Under the pieces are notes generated by a model, which saw only the letters and a program-made list of their open reading frames with translations, had not been told where the DNA came from and did not search any database. A DNA stretch of 64,000 bases from Artemisia argyi (lineage: Eukaryota > Streptophyta > Magnoliopsida > Asterales > Asteraceae), in contig CM060693.1 of NCBI GenBank assembly GCA_030686995.1, forward strand, positions 110,075,243 to 110,139,242, given 5' to 3'. Made by a program: the position numbers and the translations under genes. Below are positions 33,013 to 43,433 of the stretch, piece by piece. The first letter of the stretch is position 1. Every line of letters starts with the position of its first letter.

Positions 33013-36000
33013 TTAAGAATGCATAAGAGACACAGGCAACCGCCAAACCCGCAACAAACCAAGAACATTAGCTGTCCTTTTAAATCGACACGTAAGAAGC
33101 TTCAAGCGCACCGTAGATATAATCACATCAATCAATTGACTTTCAGACCTATATTTCTGCTTGAAAATTCTGTTGTTTCTTTCTTGCCATATAAAATAAG
33201 ATGTTGCCGCAAACAGAAGCTTCGAAACAACACTCCTAACTGACCGAGAAGCAGAGATAGGACATAAGTGACGAACCACATCCTCTAAAGAAGATGGAAT
33301 ATCCGTAAGACCAGCAAAACCCTTCAACGAATCCCAAACCTGAAACGAGAACAAACACTCAAAAAAAAGGTGATCATGAGAGTCCGGTTGAGTCTTGCAC
33401 AATGGGCACACAAGAGCATCACTAATAGGGTCCGTAGGGCGAAGCTTATCCTGAGTACGAAGTCTCCTTCTTAAGACCAGCCACAAATGAAAAGCATGCC
33501 TAGGAATACGGTGAGAAAACCAAACAAGCTGAAACCAATCAACAATCTGACCACGCGCCCGAATGCTCTCCCAAACTAAAGCAACAGAAAAAGACTTGAC
33601 AAGACCATCCCCTGTTCTCCATACTAATCTATCATCCATATCGTTATTAAACATAGGAACCAGAATAGATGTAAGAATAGGATATCGGGTGCCCCATGTA
33701 GACGGCCACACCCAAGAATCCTCATGAACAATATCCCGCACCACAGAATTAGATGAAAAACCAGCCCGGTGAATATCCCTTGAGGAAACAATGAGAGAAA
33801 GAGGACCAATAGAACACCACTTATCAAACCAAGCAGAAACTCTCAAACCATTACCAATATTATACCAAAAAAACTGCCGAACAAGAGGCCTAATTTGAAG
33901 GATTTTCCGCCAACTCCAAGACATATTACCTCTCATAGGAACATCCCAAAAATTGCGACCCCGCAACCTGTAAGTATGAATCCATCTCACCCATAAAGAA
34001 TCCATAGAGTTAAATAAACGCCAAATATGAGCAGCAATAAGGGCCGAATTAAAAGATTCTAGCCGACGAATCCCAAGACCACCCTCCTGTTTGGGCAAGC
34101 ACACAACCTCCCAAGCAACTTTCGGGACACCTTTATGACCAGCCCTGGAACTCCAAAGAAAACCCCTCATAAGCTGCTCAAGATCAAAAATAATACGAGC
34201 GGGAAGAACAAAAACCGAAGCCCAATAGATATGCATAGATGATAAAACGGACTGAATAAGCTGAAGACGACCAGCAAACGAGAGGAACTTATTCCTCCAA
34301 TCCTTGATTCGGTTAGCCAGCTTCTCCACCAACTCCTTACAATCTCTAAAAATCAATCTCGTAGTAACCAAAGGCACTCCAAGATACTTCACCGGCAAAT
34401 TCCCCTCAACAAATGGAAGAATTTGTAAAATAGCAACTTTAATATGATTAAGAACATTACAAAAATAAGCAGTACTCTTGGGAAGACTAGGAGACAGCCC
34501 CGAAACATCCTTAAACTCCTCCAGAGAATCCATAATAACACCAGCCGAATGAGCATCACCATGAGCAAACAAGAACAAATCATCAGCAAAACAAAGGTTA
34601 ATAATGTTAAGTTGAGAACATTTATGATGAAAAGTAAATAACTCCGAATCACGAACACGACGTCTCAAAATAAGAGTAAGGACTTCCATGACAAGCGTAA
34701 AAAGATAAGGCGATAACGGATCACCTTGCCTTAAACCTCGCTTTCCCTTGAAGTAACCATGTAAAATACCATTAACACTAATAGAAAACGACGTAGTAGT
34801 CACACACTCCATAATCCATTGAACCATCCTCTCATGAAAACCAAACCGAATCAAAATGCATTTCAAAAACTGCCAATTCACCGTATCATACGCCTTTTGA
34901 ATATCTACCTTAAAAGCACATCTAGAAGGCCCACGATTGAGATGATAATTATGCATAAGCTCCTGAGTAAGAAGAATGTTATCTGCTATCCGTCGACCAG
35001 GAACAAACGCGGACTGATTCGGACTAACCAAAGTGGTAAGGCTATCCTTAATCCTGTTGGCAATAATCTTACTAATACACTTAAAAATCACATTGCAACA
35101 TGAAATAGGCCTAAAATCAGTAATACGAGTGGGAGAATTGATCTTAGGTAAAAGAGCTATCGTAGTATGATTAATCTCTTTCAATAACTTACCATTAACA
35201 AAGAATTCCTGAACCGCCTTAGTAACATCCTCTGAAACAATATCCCAAGCACCCTTGAAAAAAGCAGCCGAATAGCCATCCGGACCCGGAGCCTTATCAT
35301 CACCCATAGAAAAAATAGCATCCTTGACCTCACTAGGCGTAACATCACGAATCATATACAAAGCCACGTTAGGATCAAGAGTTGACGTAATAAAATCAGA
35401 TTCATCCAAAGGCAAAATAGACCCCTCTTGACCAAGAAAAGAAGTAAAATATGAAACAAATGCATTTGGAACCTGATCATCCACCAGTTGCACTCCATTA
35501 CCATCACAAATAGAATCAATTCGACTCCTAGCTTGTCTACTCTTCACAACTTTATGAAAGTAAGCAGAATTAGAATCCCCCACACGAAGCCATTCCACCT
35601 TAGCTTTTTGCTTGAGAAAACATTCTTCCTTCAAAACAGCTTCATTAAAAGAGTTAAGATAGCACGCTTCATCCTCACGCAAATCAACATTAAAAGGATC
35701 CAAATCAAGTGCACGCTGAACCTCATCCAACTCATGACGAAGTTTAGTAACACGATCATGAATATTACCTTCTCGGAACAGCATTTTACGAAACGGCTTT
35801 TTAAGCGCCTTTAATTTACTAACCACTCTAAACATATGGAAACCACTCACCGAACTATCCCAACACTCTTTAACTTGCTGTTTAAACCTTGAATTCTGAA
35901 CCAAAATATTAGAGAATTTAAACGGCCTAGGTTTAAACTTACACATGGTAGGAATATGAAGAATAGCCGGGGAGTGATCAGAAACACGGTACGGCTGAAA

Positions 36001-36663
36001 TATAGCATGAGCATCTGCAAACAAATCTAGAAACTCAATATTAGCCATAATACGATCAATTTTCTTCAAAATACCATCTAAACCTCTCGGTTTCTGGTTC
36101 CAAGTAAATTGCAACCCCGAACGATTTATATCAACCAGCTCATTATCATCCACACACTCCTTAAATTCCCGCATCGCAATATCAATAACCGAAGAGCCCT
36201 CTACTTTATCTTCTAAATTAAGAGCCGAATTGAAGTCCCCAAGCACACACCAAGGGCGATTACCAACCAGCAGCTTATGAAGGCTAAGATTATTCCAAAG
36301 GGGTCTTCGATGAATATATCTATTGTGAGCATAAACAAAAGAACAAAATAACTCCTTTTTATCAGCTTTAAAACGAATGAAAGTATGGAGCACCTGATCA
36401 TTCATAGAAACCACATTCAAATCAACCACATCCACATTCCACCCTAAGATGATACGAGAACCACTACTACAAAACGTACCATTAGAAGTCCAATCCCAGC
36501 CTTTAAACACCCTCTTACATAAATCTTGAAGACGAGAATTAGAAACATGCGATTCTAAGATAGCACAAATAGAAAGTTTATTTTCTCCAATTACCTGACG
36601 AACCTCATTTTGTTTAGGGGATTGGTTCATTCCCCTTATATTCCATGAAGCGATACTATACAT
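33013..36663 (-). CDS. LINE ORF2: endonuclease and reverse transcriptase
   Basis: A protein of 1216 residues starting at ATG 36663 (MYSIASWNIRGMNQ), which nicks target DNA and copies the LINE RNA there. The apurinic-type endonuclease occupies about residues 1-230 (SWNIRG, ILESHV, VLGDFNSALN, SDHSPAIL). The RT covers about 470-760 with AFKVDIQKAYD, LRQGDPLSPYLF and the catalytic FADD. A zinc-binding RT-associated domain (CPLCKTQPDSHDHLFFEC) lies near the C-terminus. No RNase H domain is evident. An ATG further upstream at 36843 is in frame but overlaps ORF1 for a long way, so 36663 is preferred. The start overlaps the ORF1 stop by eight bases. No stop or frame change is seen; by sequence it could be functional. 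Confidence 0.93.
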   Translation of the reverse strand: MYSIASWNIRGMNQSPKQNEVRQVIGENKLSICAILESHVSNSRLQDLCKRVFKGWDWTSNGTFCSSGSRIILGWNVDVVDLNVVSMNDQVLHTFIRFKADKKELFCSFVYAHNRYIHRRPLWNNLSLHKLLVGNRPWCVLGDFNSALNLEDKVEGSSVIDIAMREFKECVDDNELVDINRSGLQFTWNQKPRGLDGILKKIDRIMANIEFLDLFADAHAIFQPYRVSDHSPAILHIPTMCKFKPRPFKFSNILVQNSRFKQQVKECWDSSVSGFHMFRVVSKLKALKKPFRKMLFREGNIHDRVTKLRHELDEVQRALDLDPFNVDLREDEACYLNSFNEAVLKEECFLKQKAKVEWLRVGDSNSAYFHKVVKSRQARSRIDSICDGNGVQLVDDQVPNAFVSYFTSFLGQEGSILPLDESDFITSTLDPNVALYMIRDVTPSEVKDAIFSMGDDKAPGPDGYSAAFFKGAWDIVSEDVTKAVQEFFVNGKLLKEINHTTIALLPKINSPTRITDFRPISCCNVIFKCISKIIANRIKDSLTTLVSPNQSAFVPGRRIADNILLTQELMHNYHLNRGPSRCAFKVDIQKAYDTVNWQFLKCILIRFGFHERMVQWIMECVTTTSFSISVNGILHGYFKGKRGLRQGDPLSPYLFTLVMEVLTLILRRRVRDSELFTFHHKCSQLNIINLCFADDLFLFAHGDAHSAGVIMDSLEEFKDVSGLSPSLPKSTAYFCNVLNHIKVAILQILPFVEGNLPVKYLGVPLVTTRLIFRDCKELVEKLANRIKDWRNKFLSFAGRLQLIQSVLSSMHIYWASVFVLPARIIFDLEQLMRGFLWSSRAGHKGVPKVAWEVVCLPKQEGGLGIRRLESFNSALIAAHIWRLFNSMDSLWVRWIHTYRLRGRNFWDVPMRGNMSWSWRKILQIRPLVRQFFWYNIGNGLRVSAWFDKWCSIGPLSLIVSSRDIHRAGFSSNSVVRDIVHEDSWVWPSTWGTRYPILTSILVPMFNNDMDDRLVWRTGDGLVKSFSVALVWESIRARGQIVDWFQLVWFSHRIPRHAFHLWLVLRRRLRTQDKLRPTDPISDALVCPLCKTQPDSHDHLFFECLFSFQVWDSLKGFAGLTDIPSSLEDVVRHLCPISASRSVRSVVSKLLFAATSYFIWQERNNRIFKQKYRSESQLIDVIISTVRLKLLTCRFKRTANVLGLLRVWRLPVSLMHS

Positions 36664-38500
36664 GAGGAACATCAACAGAGGAAGTGCTTGCTTCCTTTTT
36701 ATTACTCTTATCAGTGTTTCGCTTACCACATTCAATATACTCATCAACCTCATTATCCGTATCACTTTCCACATCATGAACACCAATATTCTCATGAGAC
36801 GACTCCTCTTCAAAACCAACTTCAGAAATAGGATCATCACCACTTAGAGCTCCAAAAGAATTCTTAGTGATTATATCACTTAAATCATCATTAATATACT
36901 TAGAAGAGGAAGGAACATCACTTGTAACTTGCTTATCCAATGAAGTAATACCAGATTCCACATTCTTATCATTATTAATAACTTGCTCCTTGGAAGAAGA
37001 AGTACCATTCTCCACACCTCCCTTCGGAACAGTAGATTCCTTATTGAGACTATTACCCTTTGAAGACGACGCTCCATCAGACCCACCTTTAGTTTTAGAA
37101 ACCGGCTGCCAACGGTAATTAAACGTAACCTTAGGTTTAGCAAAACGAACACCATCAATAACCTTCTCATGAGTTGACACCTTACCTTTACCCTTACGCT
37201 TAGTAACTTCCATAAAACCCTCATCATCAACATTAGGCTTCACATTCGATTGCTTAACCTTCCTAGGGCAAGCAACATCATCATGATCAAAAATTTTACA
37301 CACATCACACCTAGGAGGCTGCCATTCATATTCAATTTCAATACGTTCCAAAGAATGACCTACACCATTAGGAAACGGAATTGCCACAACCACATGATCC
37401 ATTAACTTGTTCATAGAAGATACCTCAACAAGAGCTCGAGCATATGAATTCCTACCCCAAGACTTAACACACATAGTACTAGTATACGAATCCAACATGA
37501 TAGGTTTACCAATTTGAGTCGTAATCAAGCTCAATCCTACCTCCGTATAAGCAACAATGGGGACCTTATGTAACTTAACCCATAAAGGGGCTGAAGTAAC
37601 CTCTTCCTTAGCAAGCGTAGTATTAGGCGTCCAAATGTTCAAAAATATAGGAATAGAACGAATCAACCATGGTCCAGTCTCTAAAACATTATCCATACCT
37701 TCCTTAGTAGCAAACTGAAATAAAAAGAAACCATTATTCAACATGACACGTTCTAATCCAAATTTAGCCCAAGTATTCTTCACATAATTTTCCACAATAG
37801 GGAATGCAAGCCTTTTCCCAATAAAGTACCCGTAAAGAGTATGAGCAAATCTGGCCGAAACATCATTTATCTCTTTTAATGGAATTGTAACATGAGCCCC
37901 TTCCACTCGTTCCTCATTACGTAGTTCGCAAATGTTAACAGATTTGAAGGTATTTTTGGTTTGAAACATAGAAGCATACGAGAGAGTAGGAGCTTGTAAT
38001 GAGCCAACAACACTTGAAGATTTTTCATTATCACCCAAAGACGCTCCAACAACCTTAGGCTGAGAATCATTCGTATTAATCACATTAGTAGCAAACGTAA
38101 TACGTTTACCACTAGAAACCTGGTTAGAAATCCCCATGCCATCCTTAGTCGTATCATTCTTACCCATATGATTCCCATACACCTTATTCTGATCCATTAC
38201 CACCACATCATCATGGTCAGAAAATTTAACCACACGATTAGGTTTTAAAACATGACCATCCCTACTCAATATCGGACCATCCACATGCTTAAGTTTAGAC
38301 GCAATACCAGTTCTTGATAAATCCACCTCGACACATTCATCATGCCCATCGGCTGATAATAACTCTTCAGCAGAAACATGTGGTTTAATAACACTAGCTG
38401 CACCTTTGTTTCTCAAAATCGATTTCAGAATCGGAGCATTATCAATCAGAGTAGAATTAGTACGAATCGCAGCCTTAACAGGTTTATTAGATGAATCCAT
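36656..38500 (-). CDS. LINE ORF1: RNA-binding protein with DUF4283 and zinc knuckle
   Basis: A protein of 614 residues from ATG 38500 (MDSSNKPVKAAI). Plant L1 ORF1 proteins bind LINE RNA. A DUF4283-type domain spans about residues 215-370 (YGYFIGKRLAFP, LNNGFFLFQF, PLWVKLHKVPI). It is followed by a CX2CX4HX4C knuckle in the DUF4283 partner region (PPRCDVCKIFDHDDVAC, about residues 390-410). The C-terminal third is Ser/Lys/Asp-rich and probably disordered. The open frame extends slightly upstream without an ATG, so 38500 is the chosen start. It is intact. Confidence 0.9.
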   Translation of the reverse strand: MDSSNKPVKAAIRTNSTLIDNAPILKSILRNKGAASVIKPHVSAEELLSADGHDECVEVDLSRTGIASKLKHVDGPILSRDGHVLKPNRVVKFSDHDDVVVMDQNKVYGNHMGKNDTTKDGMGISNQVSSGKRITFATNVINTNDSQPKVVGASLGDNEKSSSVVGSLQAPTLSYASMFQTKNTFKSVNICELRNEERVEGAHVTIPLKEINDVSARFAHTLYGYFIGKRLAFPIVENYVKNTWAKFGLERVMLNNGFFLFQFATKEGMDNVLETGPWLIRSIPIFLNIWTPNTTLAKEEVTSAPLWVKLHKVPIVAYTEVGLSLITTQIGKPIMLDSYTSTMCVKSWGRNSYARALVEVSSMNKLMDHVVVAIPFPNGVGHSLERIEIEYEWQPPRCDVCKIFDHDDVACPRKVKQSNVKPNVDDEGFMEVTKRKGKGKVSTHEKVIDGVRFAKPKVTFNYRWQPVSKTKGGSDGASSSKGNSLNKESTVPKGGVENGTSSSKEQVINNDKNVESGITSLDKQVTSDVPSSSKYINDDLSDIITKNSFGALSGDDPISEVGFEEESSHENIGVHDVESDTDNEVDEYIECGKRNTDKSNKKEASTSSVDVPHV

Positions 38501-38696
38501 CACGAAAGAAATTAAAGAAACAGAAAAAAACGACAAACAAAAAAGAACCCTAAAAAAACGATCAGATCGAAACCCTAACAAAACATCACCTCCAAGTCGA
38601 CAACCATAATAAATGCAATGAAACCCTAAGCGGAATTAAATACACATAAACTAACCGACACTCATGATAATCGTACAAGTAATAATCGTACAAGTT

Positions 38697-41600
38697 GACA
38701 TTAGCTTCGCGGATGCTATTCTCTTGATGCCCAAGTTTGCATCAACAATCAAAAATCTGTTAAGTAATAAGGAAAAACTCTTCGAGATGACTAGAACTCC
38801 GTTGAATGAGAACAGCTCAGCAGTTCTTTTGTAAAAGCTTCCCGAGAAGCTTGGAGAGCCCAGGAAATTTCTCATTCCTTGTATTTTTCCGGGTATGGTT
38901 GAATGCTTCGCCTTGGCCGATCTGGGTGCTAGCATTAACCTGATACCATATTCTGTGTGGAAGAAACTCTCTCTTCCTGAACTTACTCCCACGTGCATGA
39001 CTTTAGAGCTTGCCGATCGTTTAATTTCTCATCCACTTGGCATTGTCGAGGACGTGTTTGTTAAAGTAGGAAAGTTCCATTTTCTGACAGATTTTGTAAT
39101 TGTTGACTTTGATGCTGATTCAAGGGTCCCTCTCATTCTTGGAAGGGGATTCCTTAGAACTGGGCGTGCTCTCATCGATGTATTTGAGCAAGAGATCACA
39201 TTGCGTGTTGGAACTGAAGCTGTCACCTTCAATCTCGATCAAACTTTGATGTACTCCTCCAATTATGACTCTGAATCGGTAAACCGAATAGATGTCATCG
39301 ATGTTGCTGCTGAGGAGTACGCTCAAGAGGTTTTAGGTTTCGTTGATGATTCTCCGAGTGAAAACCTCACTCCATCTTCTTATCCCATCATTGCCAATTC
39401 TTCTCCTTCCCTCACTCTGTTTGAGGGAAGTGACTTCGTCTTAGAAGAAATTGAGGCCTTTCTCAAGAGTGACTCGATTCCCGATGGAATCGATAACCAA
39501 GAGATTGACCCCGAGAGGGATATTCTCTTAATAGAGAAATTATTAAACGAATATCCTTCTCCTCTTCCTGTTCTATCACAAACACTTCATAAAGAGGAAG
39601 TCAAAAATGTTGAGAAAACTGATGACTTTCCTGAGGTCGAACTTAAGGTCTTGCCGCCTCATCTTGAATATGCATTTCGGGAGGGTGATGATAAATTACC
39701 CGTCATAATTGCTAAGGATTTAAGTGTTGAGGAAAAGGCTGCTCTAATAAAGGTTTTGAAGTCGCACAAGCAGGCAATTGCTTGGAGACTCTCCGACATC
39801 AAGGGCATTGACCCCGAATTTTGTACCCACAAAATTTTAATGGAGGATGACTTCAAACTAGCAGTCCAACAACAAAGAAGGATGAATCCAAAAATTCATG
39901 AGGTCATCAAACAAGAAGTTTTAAAACTTCTTGATGCCGGTCTGATTTACCCTATCTCGGACAGTCCTTGGGTTAGTCCCATACATTATGTTCCAAAAAA
40001 GGGTGGCATTACTGTTGTCACTAACGAAGAAAACGAATTGATTCCAACTCGATTGGTTACGGGTTGGCGTGTCTGCATTGACTATCGCAAGTTAAATGAC
40101 GCCACCCGCAAAGAATATTTTCCTCTACCCTTTATGGATCAAATGCTCGAGAGATTAGCAGGGAATGAATACTATTGCTTCCTCGATTGTTTCTCGGGTT
40201 ACTTTCAAATTCCCATTGATCCGCAGGAGCAAGAAAAGACCACTTTCACGTGCCCCTATGGAACTTTTGCCTATAAACGTATGCCATTTGGTTTATGTAA
40301 TGCTCCGGGCACGTTTCAAAGAATTATGATGGCCATATTTTCTGACATGATCGGGAAAACTATGGAGGTCTTTATCGACGATTTTTCGGTCATTGGGGAT
40401 TCATTTCAATCATGTCTCTCCCATTTAGACAACATGCTCAAACGTTGTGAAGACACAAGGTTATGTCTAAATTGGGAGAAGAGTCACTTTATGGTCAAGG
40501 AGGGCATTGTCCTCAGCCATAAAATTTCAAAGAACGGGATTGAGGTTGACAAAGCCAAAGTGGATGTCATCGTAAAATTACCACATCCCACTACCATCAA
40601 GGGTATTAGGAGCTTTTTGGGTCATGCCGATTTCTATAATAGGTTTATTCAAGATTTTTCTAAGATCGCCCGGCCTATGACCCATCTCCTCGAGAAGGAA
40701 GCTCCTTTTATCTTCTTCCCCGAGTGCATTGAAGCTTTTGAAACATTGAAGAAAAAGCTTACTGAGGCACCGATTCTTGTTGCCCCCGATTGGGACTTGC
40801 CCTTTGAACTCATGTGTGATGCAAGTGATTATGCAATAGGGGCAGTCTTGGGCAACACAAATCAAAACACTTTCAGCCTATACACTATGCAAGCAAGACA
40901 ATGACCGAGGCTCAAAGTCATTACACTACCACTGAAAAAGAACTATTAGCAGTAGTGTATGCCTTTGAAAAATTTCGGCCGTACTTGATCCTAACCAAGT
41001 GCATAGTGTATACGGATCACTCTGTTTTGAAGTGTCTCTTTGCAAAACAAGATGCAAAGCCGAGACTACTCCGTTGGGTTCTCCTCTTGCAAGAATTTGA
41101 TATCATTATTCGTCATAAAAAAGGAGCTGAGAACCTAGCTGCTGATCATATCTCCCGTCTTGAAAACCCTCACCAAGATGCTTTCAAGAAAAAGGAAATA
41201 AATGAAACATTTCCTCTCGAGACCCTCAATGCGGTTTCTTTTTGTGGAGATTCGACTACCCCATGGTTTGCCGACTTTGCAAATTACCATGCGGGTAACT
41301 TTGTTGTGAAAGGGATGTCGTCCCAACAGAAAAATAAATTCTTTAAGGATGTAAAACACTATTTCTGGGATGACCCCTACCTTTTCAAAATCTGTGCGGA
41401 TCAAGTCATCCGGCGGTGTGTTTATGGTCAGGAAGCCACTGAAATTCTAAAGGCTTGCCATGTTGGTCCCACAGGGGGCCACCACAATCCAAACTACACC
41501 GCCAAAAAGGTGTTTGACTCCGGTTTCTATTGGCCCAAGATTTACAAGGATGCCCAGGAATTAGTCAAATCCTGTGACGCTTGTCAACGCCATGAGAACA

Positions 41601-42551
41601 TTTCACAAAAGAACGAAATGCCTCAAAATGCAATTCAAGTTTGTGAAATCTTCGACGTATGGGGCATCGACTTTATGGGGCCATTTCCGTCATCTCATGG
41701 AAATAAATACATACTCGTGGCTGTTGACTACTTGTCAAAATGGGTTGAAGCGAAAGCTTTACCCACTAATGATGCCCGAGTTTGTTGTGAAATTCTTGAA
41801 AGCTCTTTTTGCTCGATTTGGAACTCCACGTGCTATTATCAGTGATCGTGGTACGCATTTTTGCAATGAAAAATTTGATAAAGTAATGCAAAAGTATGGT
41901 GTAACTCACCGTCTTTCTACTGTGTACAACCCTCAAACAAGTGGACAAGTAGAAGTTTCCAATCGAGGCATTAAAAGAATCTTAGAAAGAACCGTTGGTG
42001 AAAATCGTGCATCGTGGTCAGATAAATTAGATGATGCACTTTGGGCTTTCCGTACAGATTACAAAACACCCATCGGATGTACACCTTACAAGCTTGTGTA
42101 CGGGAAAGTGTGTCATCTACCGATCGAGCTTGAGCACAAAGCCTATTGGGCTCTCAAGCATGCAAATTTTGACCTCAAAACTGCGGGTGATCATCGCAAA
42201 GTTCAACTGAATGAATTAAATGAACTTCGTGATCAAGCTTACGAGAACTCTTTGATCTATAAGGAAAAGACAAAGAAGATTCATGACTCCAAAATCAAAA
42301 ACCGCGTTTTTAACGTTGGTGATCGAGTCCTTCTTTTTAACTCTAGACTCAAGATCTTCTCGGGAAAACTAAAAACCCGTTGGACTGGCCCATTCACTAT
42401 CGCAAAGGTTTATCCTTATGGCACCGTCGAATTATCTCAAAATGATGGACCAAATTTCAAAGTGAATGGGCATCGTTTGAAGCATTACTTTGGAGAGGAC
42501 ATACCATCCATGGTTGTCCCTGATCTCCAAACTTTCCCCAAGAACCAATGA
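38697..42551 (+). pseudogene. Athila pol: protease, RT, RNase H, integrase, broken
   Basis: The frame broken by the LINE resumes at 38697. The aspartic protease has DLGAS at 38919-38933 and ILGRGFL about 39135. The RT has WRVCIDYRKLND, GLCNAPGTFQR and the catalytic FIDD at 40371-40382. The RNase H begins [12 protein letters not shown] (about 40819) and continues with [19 protein letters not shown]. The integrase has its HHCC finger ([16 protein letters not shown] about 41575) and D (GIDFMGPFP), D (SDRGTHFCN) and E (GQVEVSNRG), then a C-terminal region ending in HRLKHYFGEDIP. Breaks: stop at 38832, frame changes near 40855-40865 and 41785-41790. Stop at 42549-42551. The Athila call rests on domain order (integrase last), PBS and LTR style. 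Confidence 0.9.
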
Positions 42552-42821
42552 ATTCGGGGATCGAGTCAAGCTAGCGACTCGATGAACAAAAACAGTAGCA
42601 CAATATGGGTTTTCACCCATATCTCTGACTTCTTTCTACTTTCTAACACCCAAGTGTGGGGGGTGGCCGTCCCCTGCTATTTGCAATGTATATATGTATA
42701 TAAGTTTCAAAAAAAAAGTGTGTTTGTATGTATATATAAATAAAGTGAAAAGTAGTGTTGCCACAGTTAGCTTAGAATATTGCCTTTCTACGTTCAAAGA
42801 GTCGGCATAATAGCCGGAACT

Positions 42822-42865
42822 TTGAATATTGAGGACAATATTCAATTCTAAGTGTGGGGGGGTGG
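42822..42865 (+). promoter_or_regulatory. Hairpin with AGGA loop and polypurine run
   Basis: Arms TTGAATATTG (42822-42831) and CAATATTCAA (42836-42845) enclose AGGA. Five bases later comes AGTGTGGGGGGGTGG. It is an internal copy of the hairpin/polypurine pair that also precedes the LTR. Confidence 0.75.
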
Positions 42866-43010
42866 AGAAATTCTAGCGAATTTTATCACATTATACCTTC
42901 TAGTACCCCCGTTTTTGGCCTAAAATTTAAAAAAAAAAATTCATTTTATTTCAAAAAAAATTTTGTGGTTATCAGTCCGCCATGTCTAAACGACAAAAGG
43001 ATTGGCTAAT

Positions 43011-43362
43011 CCAGGAGCAAACGGCTCTTGGTAAAGATAACTCAAATCCGTTGATGGCTGACAATTTGCCGAAAATTGTATGGTACTCAACTCACCATAT
43101 CCTAAAAAGTAAAAGACTTGGCTAGCCCACAAGATTATGGCTTGTGGTAAAGGCAGTGGAAAACCATAATTGGTAATCAACTCACCAAGATGATGACTGA
43201 ATTCCATCAAGAGTTGGCTAGTCCAGAAGCAAACGGCTTCTGGTAAAGACAAATCAAAACCGTTGACAGCTGGTGGTTTGCTCAAAATCACATGGTTATC
43301 AGTGTACCATAGTTCTTACTTGAACTAAAACATTTGGCTACTCCAGAAGTAATGGCTTTTGG
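43011..43362 (+). repeat. Four tandem hairpins with compensatory stem changes
   Basis: Hairpins lie at 43011-43031, 43127-43147, 43223-43243 and 43343-43362, spaced 96-120 nt. Each is preceded by TTGGCTA plus two bases and followed by TAAAG. The left arms are CCAGGAG, CCACAAG, CCAGAAG and CCAGAAG; the right arms are CTCTTGG, CTTGTGG, CTTCTGG and CTTTTGG. Two base pairs change on both sides and two become G-U pairs, so pairing survives in all four. Confidence 0.8.
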
Positions 43363-43397
43363 TAAAGAGATTCAAATCCATTAATTTTTCTCAAAAG

Positions 43398-43433
43398 ATT
43401 GCTAGGGACTAGCAATAGTTTAGTGTGGGGGAT
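43398..43433 (+). promoter_or_regulatory. Hairpin and polypurine tract before the Athila 3' LTR
   Basis: Arms ATTGCTAG (43398-43405) and CTAGCAAT (43409-43416) enclose GGA. Five bases later AGTGTGGGGGAT (43422-43433) abuts the LTR start TGATGAGTG. Confidence 0.8.

Larger units (their letters stand above)
32333..38696 (-). mobile_element. Full-length L1-type LINE, minus strand
   Basis: It has a 12-base T run (poly-A tail of the minus strand) at 32333-32344, a 3' UTR with tandem repeats, intact ORF2 and ORF1, and a short 5' UTR. It interrupts the Athila gag-pol frame between 32332 and 38697. I see no clear target duplication of the usual length. The 5' junction holds the 14-mer ATAATCGTACAAGT twice in tandem (about 38667-38694). 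Both ORFs are open over their whole length, so it is probably a recent insertion. Confidence 0.93.
42552..43433 (+). other. Athila 3' UTR, hairpin-rich
   Basis: No coding sequence. Perfect short hairpins occur at 42560-42583 (ATCGAGTC with GACTCGAT), 42603-42622 (ATATGGGT with ACCCATAT), 42793-42828 (TTCAAAG with CTTTGAA), 42822-42845, four tandem copies at 43011-43262/43343-43362, and 43398-43416. GTGTGGGGG runs occur at about 42654, 42852 and 43424. Confidence 0.75.

Noticed and set aside
32477..33046. Open frame of 189 codons on the minus strand overlapping the end of LINE ORF2
   Set aside because: Its body is the translation of the 3' UTR tandem repeats; openness follows from repeat length, and no LINE protein is expected there.
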